Source: Mucidula mucida (Eukaryota > Basidiomycota > Agaricomycetes > Agaricales > Physalacriaceae). Taken from it: a stretch of 64,000 bases of DNA. Positions within the stretch are counted from its first letter, which is position 1. Each line of letters starts with the position of its first letter. This document shows, piece after piece, positions 21,357 through 34,771 of this stretch. The position numbers and the translations under genes are program-made. Under the pieces are notes generated by a model. That model did not search any database. It saw nothing but the letters and a program-made list of their open reading frames with translations, and had not been told where the DNA came from. The DNA is taken from NCBI GenBank assembly GCA_015501055.1, contig JADNYV010000016.1, positions 362,402 to 426,401 of the forward strand, given 5' to 3'.

Positions 21357-23563
21357 ATGCATGCCCACTACAGCGATGCCTCTCTTGCAGAACTCAACGC
21401 GATGAACCCCAACGTCCACAAGTCCATATGTATAATAGGTTCCGGCGCTGCAGGCCTCATCACAGCGTACACGCTCATCCAGGACGGATTCACCAAGGTG
21501 CACATCCTGACGCAGGACAGCTGTCCCGGCGGCGTGTGGGAGTATAATAAAGTATATTCTGGTGTATTTATCAACAAGTGCGTCTCGCGCATCCTCGCAC
21601 CGCGCCTACCCAGCTCACTCGATGTGACAGTGTATACGGTGACTACCGCTTCTCCTCGATGCAGATCCCGCGCCACCCGGACAGGAAGCCCAACGACACG
21701 CGTCTGAGCGCGGAAGATATGTTGTTTTATATGGAGAAGTTCGCGGACACGCTACTGAAGGACCGCATTTGCTATAATACCGAGGTCGTCAAGGTCAGAC
21801 GCGCGAAGCCGCCCTACGTTATACAGCCGCCAAACTGGATCGTGACGATCAAGGACAAGAATGGCGTGAGGGATCTGGGGTTTGATCGCGTTGTTTTGTG
21901 TACTGGGGTGCGTCTCGCGACTTTTTTTGTGGTCGTCAGACTTACACCGTCGCGCGCTGTGTTAGGGATGCCACGCGCCGCGTATTCCGCGGCAGTTCGA
22001 CAAGGAGGCCGCCAAGAGCGCGGGGTTCCAGGGCCCGGTCGTGCATTCTTCAGACTTCCGCATGCGTCTGGACGACGTGCTCAGTGCTGTCCGGCCCGTC
22101 ACAGATGACAACCCAGGCTCCGTGGTCGTTATTGGCGGCGGAAAGTCAGCACAGGATATCGCGGCTATTTGGCGCATGAAGGACGCCAGCGCAACGTCTC
22201 TATGATTTTTGAAAAGACGGATGCGTTTGTGGCGTCTTCTGCGCACATACCTGACTGGATCAGGAAAAGTAGGTATGTAGTAGGGAGTGTTATGATTTGC
22301 TTGATGATGTCTTATATGATGCAGGTTGATAGGGATACTCAGTCCTCATATCGACATCAAAAGTGGTTACGAGTGGGTGGATCTACGAGCGTTGGCGGAG
22401 TGGTATTGCTTACATACAAATGTCCTCGCAGACGTTTCCTCCATAGAACATGGCTCGGCGGGAAGCTCGTTCGTTCCACCTTCAGTTACATCCAAGAACA
22501 CTCGGTGAGTCAATCCTTGATATAGTATACGCCGTGCAGATGCTGATTGCGGTACGCGCTTTGAAAGTATAAAGCGTTTCATATTCCTCCCGAATCGCCA
22601 TTACGACTCGCGCAGGACATGTTCTGGAGTCTGCGTGTCAACGACGAGGTTCAGCGCCGAAACAACGGATTTCACACCCTTGCAAACGAGGGCAAAATTG
22701 GCATCATCGCTCCTGCGCGTGCTGTTGCCTTCGGTGAAGACGGACATTCAATCGTGCTCAGCGATGGAAGTGTCGTGCGCGCCGACGCCATCGTCCTGGC
22801 CACTGGCTACAAATCCTCCTGGACTAAAATCTTCGATGGTGTGTCGTCCGCTCGTATCTTCGTCTATGCGACCGCTAACCCACCTTAGAGAACACGATGA
22901 ATGAAGTCGGACTCGGGAAATACCCGCCACAATACGTCGCCGAAGTCAATCACGCGAGGGAATGGCAATACACCTCGTTGAAGAACCCGCCGACGACACA
23001 CCCGGACAGCAGACAATGGTCGTCTTGCATTTACCGGGGCATCGTACCCGCTCAAGTATTCTCAAGCGCGATCTGGCTATCAACGGTGCCGTGGTACGTT
23101 GCGCAAGCGCGAAATTGCTCACTTTCTCCATTTAATCATGTCTGTAGTTCTCCACCAATAACGGTTTCGTATTCGAGACACGGCTCATTGGATCTCGTCG
23201 TACTTTCTCGGCGACAGCTTTCTCGAGATCCCCCGCTCGCCAAAAGTCGCCATCGAGGTGACCGAGCGGGCGACGGCCTGGCTAAAGAGGCGCTATCCGG
23301 ACATGCTGCATTGGACCAACGAAAGCCACTGTGCCGATATCGCGTTTTGGAGGCAAGTTTGGCTTTATAGATTTGTCTAGATAATTGACGTACTATCCAG
23401 TTGGCCACAATACGCGGATGACTTGCTCGAAGACATGGGTCTAACGAGGGGGCCGGCTAGGACAGGCGGCAACTGGCTGACATGGCCATTTAAAGTCATC
23501 GACATCATGTCCATCTCGTCTCTTGGTTGGGAACGTCAAATGAAAAGAATGGAAACGGTGTAA
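21357..23563 (+). CDS. FAD-dependent (flavin-containing) monooxygenase, apparently frameshifted
   Basis: Member of the flavin-containing monooxygenase superfamily, which oxidises small organic substrates with FAD and NADPH; the substrate is unknown. The ATG at 21357 leads to CIIGSGAAGL (FAD Rossmann motif) near residue 25. Downstream exons give VVVIGGGKSAQDIA (NADPH-binding motif) and IVLATGYKSSW (family ATG-x-Y motif), and the end holds WLTWPFKVIDI. Introns are short GT-AG. Two places break the frame: after IYRGIVPA (about 23055), where the expected ILKRDLAINGAV lies one base out, and after NNGFVFET (about 23183), where AHWISSYFLGDSF is one base out again. Both look like single-base deletions and do not cancel. 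Either the gene is a young pseudogene or the sequence has two errors. Confidence 0.78.
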
Positions 23564-23743
23564 TGGTTGGTTAACATGAGATTTATTAGGTTTCGAAATC
23601 TGGACTTGCTGTAGCGATAGTGTTTTAGTGTTGTTGACCGTTTTCCTTTACAATTTGTGGTGGCCCCCCCTCCTCTCTCTAACAACTCGAATGATTATAT
23701 AATTTACGTATCGACAATCTGAAATAGCGACATTACATTTTGA

Positions 23744-26144
23744 CTAGCAATCGTACAAAGCATCAAGATCATCCAGTATGTTCGTCCTGTAAACAAGGCT
23801 ATGCTTGACTGACAGGTTCGTATCCACCTCTAGAGCTCCTGCCACCCATGACAAGACCCAGTAACTTCTTCTACCGCTCTTCTTTTGGCCATCGTCTTCC
23901 TCGTCCCTCTCGCGTCGCCGTTTTGCTTCCCTGAATCCTTCCATAGGCACGTCATACAGTTTGTCGTACTCCACCCCAAGCTCCCTCCCTGCCGTCCAGA
24001 AATCCTTGCAGTTACCCCACATTCCGAGATCGAAAGGATTGCTGGCCTTGCTAGACCGCGCAAGCCCATCAACTGCTTTACCTTTTGTAAAGCGATCAAA
24101 GCCAAGGAGGTTCATAATGAAGCCGCCTGCACGATGATTATGTACTGGCGCCTCTGAGTCTGGCGACGACGTCCCACTCCGGGCATGAGTGTGACCCATC
24201 TGGCCGGCCATACTCGCACCACCACGTCCACCCATGAAGCCATACCGACCAAGGTTACTCACTTCAAGAGTAGTCATTTGTCGAGCAATTTGCCAGAATT
24301 GTGAGGCGAGGAGAACAATGGTCCAAGATAGCTGAAGAGTTGACCAAAGAGCGACGGCGACAAGGAAGGTGTCAAACGATGTCATTTGACAAAGGTCGGA
24401 GGGTAAAGCACACGACGGAGAGATGTCTTCTGGTTTGGAAGACAATGTAAGGGACGAGAAAACTAGAGATCGTTAATGAAGGTCGATGGGAGAAAACAGC
24501 ATGCCTCACATTGATAGGTAAGGTAGTCAAAGAAAATGATACCCGTTACCAGAGTTGTCACGAACATCACAAATTGACGGTGGTTGTTGGAACCCACACA
24601 ATTCCACACCCATGGGCAATGACTGTACAATGAATATTAGACTTGCTTAGAATGATGGAGGAAGAAGGCTTACTGATCACTTCGGGCAATGCAGCGATCA
24701 CAGACACGACAGTGTTTTGACCGTAAAGGTTTCCTCGCCATGCATTGGATGCAGAACGTCTGTCCGTTCAATCGTCCTTCTGAAGCTAGATCCTCAATGA
24801 TAGTCTTGAGCTCGTTGTCGCTGGCAGGTTTCGGACAAGTGCCTGGGTCAAGCATGACTGCGCGGAAGAAGTTGTAAATGCATAACCCAACAGACACCGC
24901 GAACAAAAGATGCGCAACCGCATGAGACTGAGTTTGTTGCACAAGGCGCGTAAACCAGCAATATAAAACCCAAACTATCGATGCAAATATTATGCCAGCA
25001 AAGTAGGGTGTCTGCTGAACACTCTCGGTGTATGTTGAGTTGTTGAGCAAGACACGAGTAACGATGTGGTGCATGCCGAAGAATAAAGCGAACGCGAGTA
25101 GAACGCCGGTGTACCAAGGAAGAATCGTAAGAGTCATGAAAATCATGTAGAAGAATATGGTGGGCAGGACAAATATTGCGATTTTGGTGTTTCGCTAAGA
25201 CAAGATCAGTTCACGTTCGTATGAGCAAAGGGAGACGGACGTCGCTGAACGGGTTTGCCTTTTTCACGCCATATTCATTCATTCCGCCCTCTTCCAGTGC
25301 GCGCTTCCATGCGCCGAGACTCTTGAGCTCTGTCGCCATCTCGCGAGGAGTACGTCCCTCTCCGTCCTTGGCAGTCAGATCTGCACCCCTCTCAACTAGA
25401 CGACGAATGATAGTTCGGTTAGCTCGGACTACAGCCCAATGTAGAGGTGTGAGACCCGCGTCATCGGTGGTATTTGGACTTGCCCCGTGGCGCAGCAGTA
25501 AATCGACAGAAAGAGCATCGCCTTGATATGCCGCCCACATGAGTGAAGTATGCCCTTGAAGGTCACGGGAATCAACATTGATAGGCTGATGTAGGAGGTA
25601 TAGTAATGGCATTATTGAGGAGGAGTGGGTAACGAGGTGAAGGGCGTTGTAGCCTTGCGAGTCGGTGATGGTCGGGTCGGCATTGTGTGCTATAAGTAGC
25701 TGGATGACATAGAGGTAGCCATTGCGAGAAGCCCATTGCATGGGGGTCGCAACGAGGTCGCCACCGAGTGCGTCAACTTCGGCACCTTGCTCGAGAAGAT
25801 ACCGGCAAGCTGCGACTTGGGCATTGATGGCGGCCCAATGCAGTGGGGTGATGTTCTGGTCGTCACGATCTGTAGCTTTGGCCTTGCCACTCTCAATGAG
25901 CTCCCGGATAAGTGCGACGTCTCCACGCTGGGCAGCAATGAATATGTTCACTTGCTGCAACAAATGTTAAACTTGAGTTGGGAGGAAAAGGCAAGTGGTC
26001 CCGTACCTCGGCATCACCCACTGTAGTCGTGTCTGCCGGTGTAGAAAATGAGCCACCAACCGACTCAATATTGAGAGCGGAAGCGGCGGGCTCCGCCTTT
26101 CTGCTGATTGTGCCAGACGACGGCGACGGATCCTCGAAATCCAT
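23744..26144 (-). CDS. akr1: Ankyrin-repeat palmitoyltransferase, Akr1/DHHC17 type
   Basis: Golgi or endosomal S-acyltransferase that palmitoylates cytosolic proteins. The ATG at 26144 starts a Ser-rich leader. About six ankyrin repeats follow, for example [52 protein letters not shown] and [20 protein letters not shown]. Several transmembrane segments come next ([30 protein letters not shown]), then the cysteine-rich domain [19 protein letters not shown]. The catalytic DHHC is split by an intron: the GAT-CA end of one exon joins T-CAT-TGC of the next, giving [13 protein letters not shown]. Two more helices and a cytosolic tail with an acidic, basic-rich stretch end at 23744. All elements of the family are present. 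Confidence 0.94.
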
Positions 26145-27014
26145 AGTGGAGGCAAGTGGTGACAAGTTAAGCAGTGCCTTCACAAGCTGTGCACCACCGG
26201 TATTCGGTACGAGCACCGGTTAGGCTCCCTACCCATACGTAAGTACGGCGTACGAGTTCTGCTTGCCATCGAGTCTTTCCACGGGAGCCTATCTTCAAGC
26301 ACCATTTCTGCTTTAAAGCTTGGATCCCAAGACTCCCCAGCTAGTCAGCCATACCGCTTTGAATAACTGTAAGATTCCTGTCCCTTCAATGGCACGCGTT
26401 GAACAATAGTCTGAAGATAGAGTGTCAGGAAGCGTGTTTACAATACACAGAGAAAATCGCGCATTCTCTTTTTCTCTCGCTGAGGCTGGTTTACGAGACT
26501 AGTTTACAATCAACAGCGAAGACAGCACCATGATCGGTTACTCATACCTTCCCTTATTAATCAGTATATAAACACCAAGTATTGATTTCAATTCGTGAGG
26601 TGGGTCTCCGCATAACGAGTACGCCGCCGGCAAACAACTTCTCCATCACGTGCGATCAACGCGTGTGCTCCTCGGGTATCCCGACCAGCCAACGTACTTA
26701 CTTACTGGAGGGGGGCACAGCATGGTCAACAAGATCAGACCAGCAGAGTCCACTCTTGCAGCGTGTCCCGGTGGTGATTGATGAGAACATCCCGCACTTA
26801 ATGCACCATCTCCCTTCTGTTATGGAAACGCAAAGACAACGAAGGCACCCCCAAATTCTAAATTGGCCACAGAAGATCAAAATCGGATGTGGGTCACTTG
26901 CTACTGATGTATTGGCGCGGGATACACAGCCCACATACTGGATAAGTATATACAATCTTTCCGTAAGTATCCTACAATCTGATATCCTGATTTACCGCCG
27001 ATAAGCGGACCACC
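26145..27014. other. Intergenic region
   Basis: Between the starts and stops of two minus-strand genes. A plus-strand frame at 26582-27004 has no recognisable family. A TATATAAA-like run lies near 26563-26572. No repeat seen. Confidence 0.5.
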
Positions 27015-27783
27015 TTAGTACTTGTCGACACTTTGCACACTGTCTTTGAGGGCGACCCACGCAGGGCGCGAGCTGATTTCATTCCACCATCTAAAACGCA
27101 TCATGAGAAAGCGATTAGAAATATAACGACGGGCACTTGCCTAGCGAGATTGGGCTTGGATTCCATGATGTCGCTTCCTCCGGCTTTAAGGAGGACACCC
27201 CAGGAGAGGTGGAAGAGGTCCACGATCGTGAGCCCGTCGCCGGCGAGATACTTCTGCTTGCCCAGTATCTGGTCATACACAGCAAGCTTCATCTCGAGAG
27301 TCTGATGGGCCTGGTCATACGCCTCCTGGTTAGTCGTCAAGCCCATGCGGCTGTAACGAACGACATTCCATGAGAAATGTAGATCGCAATGAGAGAAAGT
27401 GAGAGTACATACGGAAAGATAACCTTCTCAAGTCCGCACTTGGAAGCATACGGCTCGAACGAATTCTGCTCGACGCTGGCAGCCTGCTCAAAGAGAGCTA
27501 CCGTTTTCAAGTCTGATGACGATGGAAGCAGAGGCGTTCCTTGGTCCGCGTACTTGGCGGCGACGTAGCGGCAGATCGCGCGGGACTCGTACAGGACGAA
27601 GCCGTCATCGTCGATGTATGGCACCTGGCCGAATGGCTGCTTGGCCAGGTACTCGGGCGATTTGTGCTCGCGCGTAGCAAGATTAATGGGGTGGAAGTCG
27701 AAAGGGACTTGCTTCTCGCGAAGAACAACGGCGACCCGCTTGGTGCAGGTGGAGACGGGGGAGCCATAGAGTTGGAGAACCAT
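27015..27783 (-). CDS. Glutathione S-transferase, phi-like
   Basis: Soluble enzyme that conjugates glutathione to electrophiles, acting in detoxification. The ATG at 27783 opens MVLQLYGSPVSTCTKRV. The Ser after the GSP block is the expected active-site position of the phi class. FGQVPYIDDDGFVLYESRAI is the GSH-binding (E-S-R-A-I) motif, and GDGLTIVDLFHLSWG is the N-capping box region of the C-terminal domain. Four exons or so; the last intron (27091-27140) must use a GCAAGT donor, because the nearby GT gives an immediate stop. The final exon reads WWNEISSRPAW and ends at 27015. About 210 aa, normal for the family. Confidence 0.93.
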
Positions 27784-28256
27784 GTTGAGCAGAAAGGTGG
27801 GGGGTAGGTAAGGCGCTTATTGTGTTTAAATACGGGAACGTGTTTGGATTTGTAGTTCATCTACTTCCGTGCGGCGTCGCGTCCACGGATATAGCGATCT
27901 GAACGATCCATGCAATGCTGACGCGTTCAGCATGGTTATCTCTGTCATGCAGGCGTGCAACATAACGCTCGACATTGTTTCGTTCGTGCTGGAGGCTCAA
28001 TGGTCGTTAAATGTACCTCCGTCACGTGTGGCTAACGCCCTAATGATTACCCGTTGAAAAGCGATTAGCAAACCCGTGTCATCCATTTTGAGTGTAGTAC
28101 GTTAGCACGAGGACAGCTTACAGTACGAGAACATGCCGAAGGAGCTGCATGGAAGCCGATTTCCAGAACACAAGAGTTTAATTCAAGGCCAGATCCTGCA
28201 AGCTTGCATCAGTACAGATTTATCCCATAACGAGATACTACGACTACTCACCATTT
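27784..28256. other. Intergenic region
   Basis: Promoter of the glutathione S-transferase and 3' flank of the NUDCD1-like gene, both on the minus strand. No coding frame or repeat is apparent. Confidence 0.5.
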
Positions 28257-30126
28257 TTACAAAATATCCTTGATCGTTACCAGCTCCGTCTCGGTCAAGC
28301 AAATGATACAACGACTTCCGTCCTTCCTTTTCAAGCAAGAAACACCCAACAGGGCTCCCCCAAGACCGTCGCCTACTTGTAGCACGGATTGCTTAGCCCA
28401 CTTCTCCTTCGGCGGAACAGAACGATAGATATACAGATTTCCTCCGCGATTCTGAGCGCCACTCTCGAACGCTAGAACGGTATCCTCCGTATGGTACACA
28501 AATCGGGTGTCGCGTTTCGAAGCAAGCACAAATGCAAGGGCAGAGAATGTTGACGAATGAGTCCACGAAAAGTCGTCGTTGAGCGAGAAGACAACTCCAT
28601 CTAAATTTTCTTTCGAAATAAGAGATAGACGGGAGGTCGGGTAGCCTGGTAAAGGCGTAGACAAAAGTTGCAGAGGGTATGTTCCCCATATTGTAGACTC
28701 CGTTCCATTGGCTGGTACGACGGTGAGGAATCCCTGTTTGCCTACTGACGCATCCACTTCGTCGTCCATTTCTCCCTCAGCCAAACTGGGAATACCCTTT
28801 CCCAATCCAAGACCGCTGATATCGTCACCCTCTCGAAGCGACGCTGTATACTTTTCCAACGCCTCTCGGACCTTGTAGAGTTCAGATGGATCGACTGTCT
28901 CAGTCACCTCTTCCTCCTCGCTCGTTGCTGCCGCCGAAAAGACTTGCATCCACTTCGTCCCCTCATGCTGCTTTTCCAAATGGAGAGTGAGCAGACCAAA
29001 AGCATGGTCAGCTTCTCGATCCCATGTCCAAACACTGACAGACGAGTCAATGGGAGCCCATAGGGCTTTATCGTCGTACTCCGGGAATACATATCCTTCA
29101 GGTCGCTCCCCTTCAACGTGCAAAGATATAGAGTGTGGGAGGAATTGGACATGAATGTTAGATCGGACGGTGGTGGCTGGCAGTGGAAAAGCCACAGTCA
29201 ACGAGTCTAGAGTCTGGTGCCACGAGTATGGAGGTGGAGCAGCATCCTTAGCATCCAAATCCTCATTTGCGCGAGGGATAGGCGCTATTTCGTCTGCGCT
29301 TGGCTCATACGATGGAGCTGCAGCACTACCCACGTTCCGGTATTGTGATGATCCAAGCAAGAGATGCGACTCTGTGGATGGAAAGAAGTACACGTCCAGA
29401 GGCACATCCTCTCCGCGACGATGCCAGAGAATACTCATAGATGGGACCGCATCAGATGTCGACAAGTCAAAACGGATTCCCCAAACATCGAAATCGACGT
29501 GAGCATGCTTTGAGCTTGTCGTCTCTGAGGGTTCATAATTGCGCGAAGACAGCACCACCACAGCAGACTGCGGAGAGGCTATATCTGCGCAATGAATTCG
29601 GAAGGGTACATCAAAAGATCCAGGGAATTGGTAGGAAGAGACGAGTCTGTATGGACCCGTGTCTGACGGCTCAAGCAGATAAAGCGATCCATGTCCATCC
29701 GATAGAAACAGAGCAGTCGAGGAAAGAAACGCGGCTGAAGGATACTCCTTCTGTTTTTCTGCGACTTCGGCCGCCTGCACTGGTCTGGGAAGCTCAAAAA
29801 CGACGCGAAGCGATACCTAGGTTTCGATGAATTCAGGACTCGATTCAAAGTACAGACCTGCTCACCGGTTCAAGATCAATGGCAATCAGATTGAATTCAG
29901 CATCCACATACACTGCTTGATTTCCCAGGCCTGCAAGGTGATTGTGGGCTATCCTGCTCTGCATCTCCTTGAATGTTAACAGCGTTTTGTTCGACGCCCT
30001 CGACTGAGTTGCTGCATGATCAGCTAGGCTACACCGCGATACAGCGTCCTCTTGAGGTATGATAGATAGTCTGTACCCTTCGAAGAATGGGTTCAGCAGC
30101 TCCCGACGCGATGTAAATTGGGACAT
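28257..30126 (-). CDS. NudC domain-containing protein 1-like (CS domain)
   Basis: Cytosolic protein related to NUDCD1, a co-chaperone-like adaptor. The ATG at 30126 starts MSQFTSRRELLNPFFEGYRL, the N-terminal block of this family. One short intron (about 29820-29865) joins a second exon. The CS (p23/NudC) domain lies mid-protein: YSWHQTLDSLTVAFPLPA, then SISLHVEG, and DSSVSVWTWDRE. The C-terminal half forms hydrophobic strands around FVYHTEDTVLAFESG and ends LVTIKDIL. Total about 590 aa, close to the family length. No defect is visible. Closest relatives are inferred from domain order, not from a search. Confidence 0.88.
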
Positions 30127-30840
30127 GGTGGTCAACAGAAAGTGAGGTCATAGCGATCACGTGGGAACACTTGTTACACTCGGAAAACTTAAAAGAAGTG
30201 TCGTTTCTGTCTTTGAACTCTATCTAGGAGAATAGTAAAACTACACATCAAAATCAATGTCTCGATTCAAATGGGAGTCCAAGCCCAATCGAAGAATTGC
30301 CTACTAACTGCTACACTTCAGTGTGCGTCATGTCCTTCGAGAGTTCAACACCTCCCGTCTTCACAACTTCAAAGCCAGGAGAAGTATAATCTTGCACACA
30401 CCAAATCTGCGCTCACTGCACTCGGCAATCGATCCTCAATCAAGGTCTGTGAACTTTCCACCCAGTAAAGCCATGGATGAGGCTAAAATGGAAGGTTAAT
30501 CGGCAACTTGGGATATGAACGTACTACTGCGTCACACTGGTGACAGGCGACTCATCGACGACACATGGCCTGCAATTGAGATCATTCGCGATGACTCTTC
30601 GAAATCTTAGTTGAAGAATGATCAGAAGGAAGCAACTAGATTGCAACTAGACTTTGCGTGCGATAGCTCCACTGCTACCGCGCCGTACCTGAAGCTCCAA
30701 CCATCCTGACTCCAACTTGTTTACGAAACCTCTCGCGAAGAACTTTCGTGATATGACGCTAGTATCCGTAGAGATAGGATCCCATAGATTGAATAATGTA
30801 CACTAGGAGCTCGTAAGTACGCATAATCGCCATCATAGGC
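30127..30840. other. Intergenic region
   Basis: Between the start of the NUDCD1-like gene and the stop of the sugar transporter. At 30258 an ATG opens a 16-codon frame ending just before a CTAAC-CAG branch-site/acceptor look-alike (30306-30320); a tiny plus-strand gene is possible but I cannot support it. Confidence 0.4.
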
Positions 30841-33259
30841 TCATCGAGACTCGTCGTCGGTTCTCTGCGCTGCGCTGTGCCTTTTGGCGATCTGTATACT
30901 GTAGTTTCGTGGGTTCGGTCTGTAAAGCACAGTGTTAGTAAGTGACTCGTCATGTTTGAACGATATCACGTACTGTTCAAAGACCTCTGAGATCTCCTCC
31001 AGAGTGAGGTTTTTGGTTTCAACAACGAAGAAGTAGATGACGACCGACTCGAATGCATCCCATATCGTGAAGATCAAGTACACTGAAGCATATACAGTCA
31101 GAACAAAGTATAAAGAATTGAACGGCTCATTCCGTACCTTTCCATGTTAGCTTCTCCAGCGCGACGGGTAAACTAGAGGGAGAGAATTCAGTGATATAAC
31201 CGAGGGTGAACAGAAGAGAAACCACTTACCCGAATGTGTTGATGCAAGACGAGGCCTGGGTGCAGATGTTTAGGAACGCAAGACCCTTCGCTCTGGCTTG
31301 GTATCCGAGAACCTCGGCGGGATAGAGAGCTTGCCTGAAAGGTAATCGGTCAAATGAAACAATTGTGCAATGAATCGCGACTCACATGGCCGTCCAACCG
31401 AACGAGAACACCACCATGAACAGATAGATGAAGGAGATTCCAGCATTGGCTTGTGTAGTGTTCGAGGAAGTAGAACTGCCTAGTAAGCCAGTAACCAACG
31501 CCAAAATACAGGTAATGGCGATGGTTCCAGCAAGCAAGACTTTGCGACGGCCGAATCTATCCACAGTGAACGATCCCTACACGAAACGTTAGCATCAAAG
31601 ACGTGACGTGGAACTGGAGAGCATACAGCCAAAGCGCCAGCACTAGAAATGTATTAGCACGAAACAGGACCCGTCGATTCAGACATCCACTCACTAGGAT
31701 GTAACACTGTTCACAAAGTTCAGAGTGAGCTGTCGGCTCTGGGATGTGATCCCGGCGTTCCTCAGCAAGATCGGCAAGAAGTACGTGATCATTCCATTTC
31801 CAGACAGTTGCCCAAAGGTACCAATCAGAATGACCATGTAAGTCCTGTACCTGTCTGCGCGGGTGGCAAACAGAGGTCGGAAGTCCCACCAGCGTTTGTC
31901 CTGTCCATCTATTTCTATCTTCTCCTTGATCTCGGATATCTCCAGGTCGATGATGGGTGAATGAAGGTCATTCGTGGCGGAGTGATATTTCGCAAGGATT
32001 CTCCTGGCTTGATCCTCTTTCCCGACACTGTAAAGCCAGCGAGGACTATCAATAAGGAGGGTGAGCACGTTAGACAAGATCGATCAAAGGCTACTAACGA
32101 TTCGGGACAGAACCAGATGCAAATGACATTCAGCGCAGCAGGTACGAGTTGAATGTAAAGAGGAAGACGCCACGCGTAGTTGCTGCTGAAGTTTCCTGTG
32201 GAAACCATCATACCAGACGCACACATCTGACCAACGTAGTAGCTGTGGAGAGATTATTACCAAGACGAAACCGAAGATTTCGGACTTACAAAGAGTTCAA
32301 GAATCCCATATAAGCGCCACGGTGCTTTGCAGGACTGAGTTCGGCCAGAAAGGATTTGGCCGCGGTCGACGCCAGAGAGCAACCAAGGCCTGGAGGCAGT
32401 TCAGCTGTAGGTACAAGTGCAGAACGTCATAGTGCGTACCAGTCAACCATCGTCCGACCAAGAACATTTTCATAGATGTGGAGTTTGCGGACACAATTGC
32501 CCCAACGCTGAACACATGCTCAATGACTTGTTAGGATCGGGCATCAAGATATGGCTGACCATAAAATGATATTTCCGAGGAACATAGGGAAGCGACGTCC
32601 GAAACGATCAGGTAAGTAGGCTGGGACGAAAGTCAGACCGGCAGGAACAAAGTGGAAATCGTCACTCAGACAGTACCTGCAGGAATAGTTCCCCTTCACA
32701 CGAAGACATGTAAGACCCAATGAACCTCTCATTCGAAGAACGCCACGTACGAAATAGATCCACTATCTGAACATCAGTACAAGCACGTTCGTTGGAATGA
32801 AGGACGCACATTGTATAGATTCCAAAGATGATGGAGGTCTTCGTCCCAGCACCCGACAAGCCGAAGTAATCTTGGAACTGCTTCATGGCGTTGATACCGC
32901 CCATGACCTATGTCGATTCAATCGCATCAGTCACGGATTGAATGGGGACCACACGACCGACCGTCCCGTCAAATCCGTTATCTCCAGAGCAGAAACAAGC
33001 GACAAGCGCGACGAGATAGAGCTGAGTCCCGTTAGACTAACATCGGGTTCAAGGGAAGTACGCGACGCACCTGGAGCGCTGCAAGACTGAAGTGAGCGGG
33101 GCCAGGATCAATCCGTGTTGCCGCATCCAAAGCCTCCTGCCTTTCGGCGGGAGTCATAACATAGCCATGACCATGGAGAGCGGGGCTTGCAAGCTCTTTA
33201 TGGTCAACATCGTCTTTGTCCACGGAACCATTGCGAGTAAGCGTCTGCGGTTCTGCCAT
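30841..33259 (-). CDS. MFS sugar transporter
   Basis: Twelve-helix plasma-membrane sugar:proton symporter of the major facilitator superfamily, similar to fungal lactose/hexose permeases. About ten exons. Family signatures: YLPDRFGRRFPMFLGN (loop 2-3 D-R-x-GRR), MFLVGRWLTG, PESPRWLYSVGKEDQARRIL (after helix 6, across an intron), FTVDRFGRRKVLLAG (loop 8-9) and FFVVETKNLTLEEISEVFE (after helix 12). The start at 33259 gives an 80-residue cytosolic N-terminus before helix 1. The C-terminal exon adds a short basic tail ending at 30841. The substrate cannot be told from sequence alone. Confidence 0.92.
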
Positions 33260-34771
33260 CGTGCGGGGAAATATGAAAACTCGTAAAGCACAAGCAAGGA
33301 GCGAGAAAAGAAATCTCGGGACACTGATTGCAGCGACTTGAAGCCCTTTTGAGGCGGAGTGCGTTTCAAATTGTGTACGCAAGGGTCGTGGTAGTGCGCA
33401 GATGCGGGGAAAATGTGGGGAAACTCGGCGACAAGCTTGGCGTCAGATGACCGCGTGGATGATGGGTCAGGCGAGCAGTATGTCCATTCTTTGGCTGCCC
33501 TCTTGCAGGTTCGGTTCATGTAACCTCACGGAACCTCTGCATTTCTAAAGGGCCAAGTGAGACTATTTCATACAGAACCAAACGGGAGCGGAGGGGAGCG
33601 AGGCCAACTACTCCCAGGAACGTCGGACGCGAGGGTTCAGAGGTGTTTACAGATGAAGGTTGGCGGAGCTTCAGCGGCCCGGCAACTGCGTCTGCAGACC
33701 AAAGCGAACGCCCTTCTGTGTAGGGGGCGAGACAAGGAAAGAGCAAGACAGAATATGACCCGACGGCGAACAAACGAACGGCTACAACGGGCTAAGTAGG
33801 AGAATTTGAAGAGTTTGGTTTGTATTTCCGTCTGGAGGGTGATCCAGCAACTACATGCGCCATACAAAGGTACACGATGTCAGACAGGGACATGATAAGA
33901 GGACATTGAGGCGAAATGTTTACTTGGCGAACTTGCAGGCGCCGAAAATCCTGAAGGGCTGGATGTGGGATACTATCGCGTCGCACAGAGGTGTTTATAT
34001 TTGTCAAGGTTGTTGGGATACTGACGATGTCAGTATTTCCCGGCGTTATTCAAAGGCATACTTCTTAGTTCTCGTGTATTGTACCCACGAAGTTCTGGTG
34101 AGAAATGGAAAGACCGGGAGTTCGGGGACAGTCAAAGCGGAATCTAGACGCGTCAAGATACGAGCGAAAGGATGGTCATCTGGGAGCAAGTGTCCTCTCT
34201 CACGATTAAGTAAGTTGCCGGACAGGACGAGGAGTGATACCAGAAGTAGAACGGCGATCAATAGGCCATCTTCGAAGACCAGGATTCGGAGGTTTTCCCT
34301 TTGACTGAAAGCTATAGTTAGCAGTGATTATCGTGATTGTAGCGCGTTTGACTTGAGCAAGTCTAGTACACCTCCACTGCAAGTGGGGAAATTTTAGCTA
34401 AATGACCTCTCTGCCTGCCTGAGCAGATTGCGGACGATACCGTGTACGTTGAGAGCCACAGTGTTGCCGTTAATGTGGTCTCGTGCGTGAACGCGATGGT
34501 GAGAGTGGAAGAAGCCTGTATTACCTTTTTCAGACTTGGATATTTTAGGCCAACGATCGCTTCACAAAATCAAATGGCGGCTGCTGATCTCTGCCCAAAA
34601 CCACATTCCGGGCGAAGCAGAACTTTGAGAATTGCAGCGTTCGCAGTCACCAGCTCTGTCAGATTTACGGTGGGTCCCCATTCGATAATACCTGGTGTCG
34701 CTGACCGTCTTTCATATATAGTCGTCCTGTTATGCTCGCCTATTAGAAGCCCCCCCACACCTTGCCTTCCC
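33260..34771. other. Long divergent intergenic region
   Basis: About 1.5 kb between the transporter (-) and the zinc-finger gene (+). Open frames such as 33855-34304 are not protein-like. It probably holds the transporter promoter; sugar-transporter genes often have long regulated promoters. No repeat seen. Confidence 0.5.

Noticed and set aside
23654..23680. C- and T-rich run as a regulatory element
   Set aside because: It is a simple low-complexity tract in a convergent 3' region.
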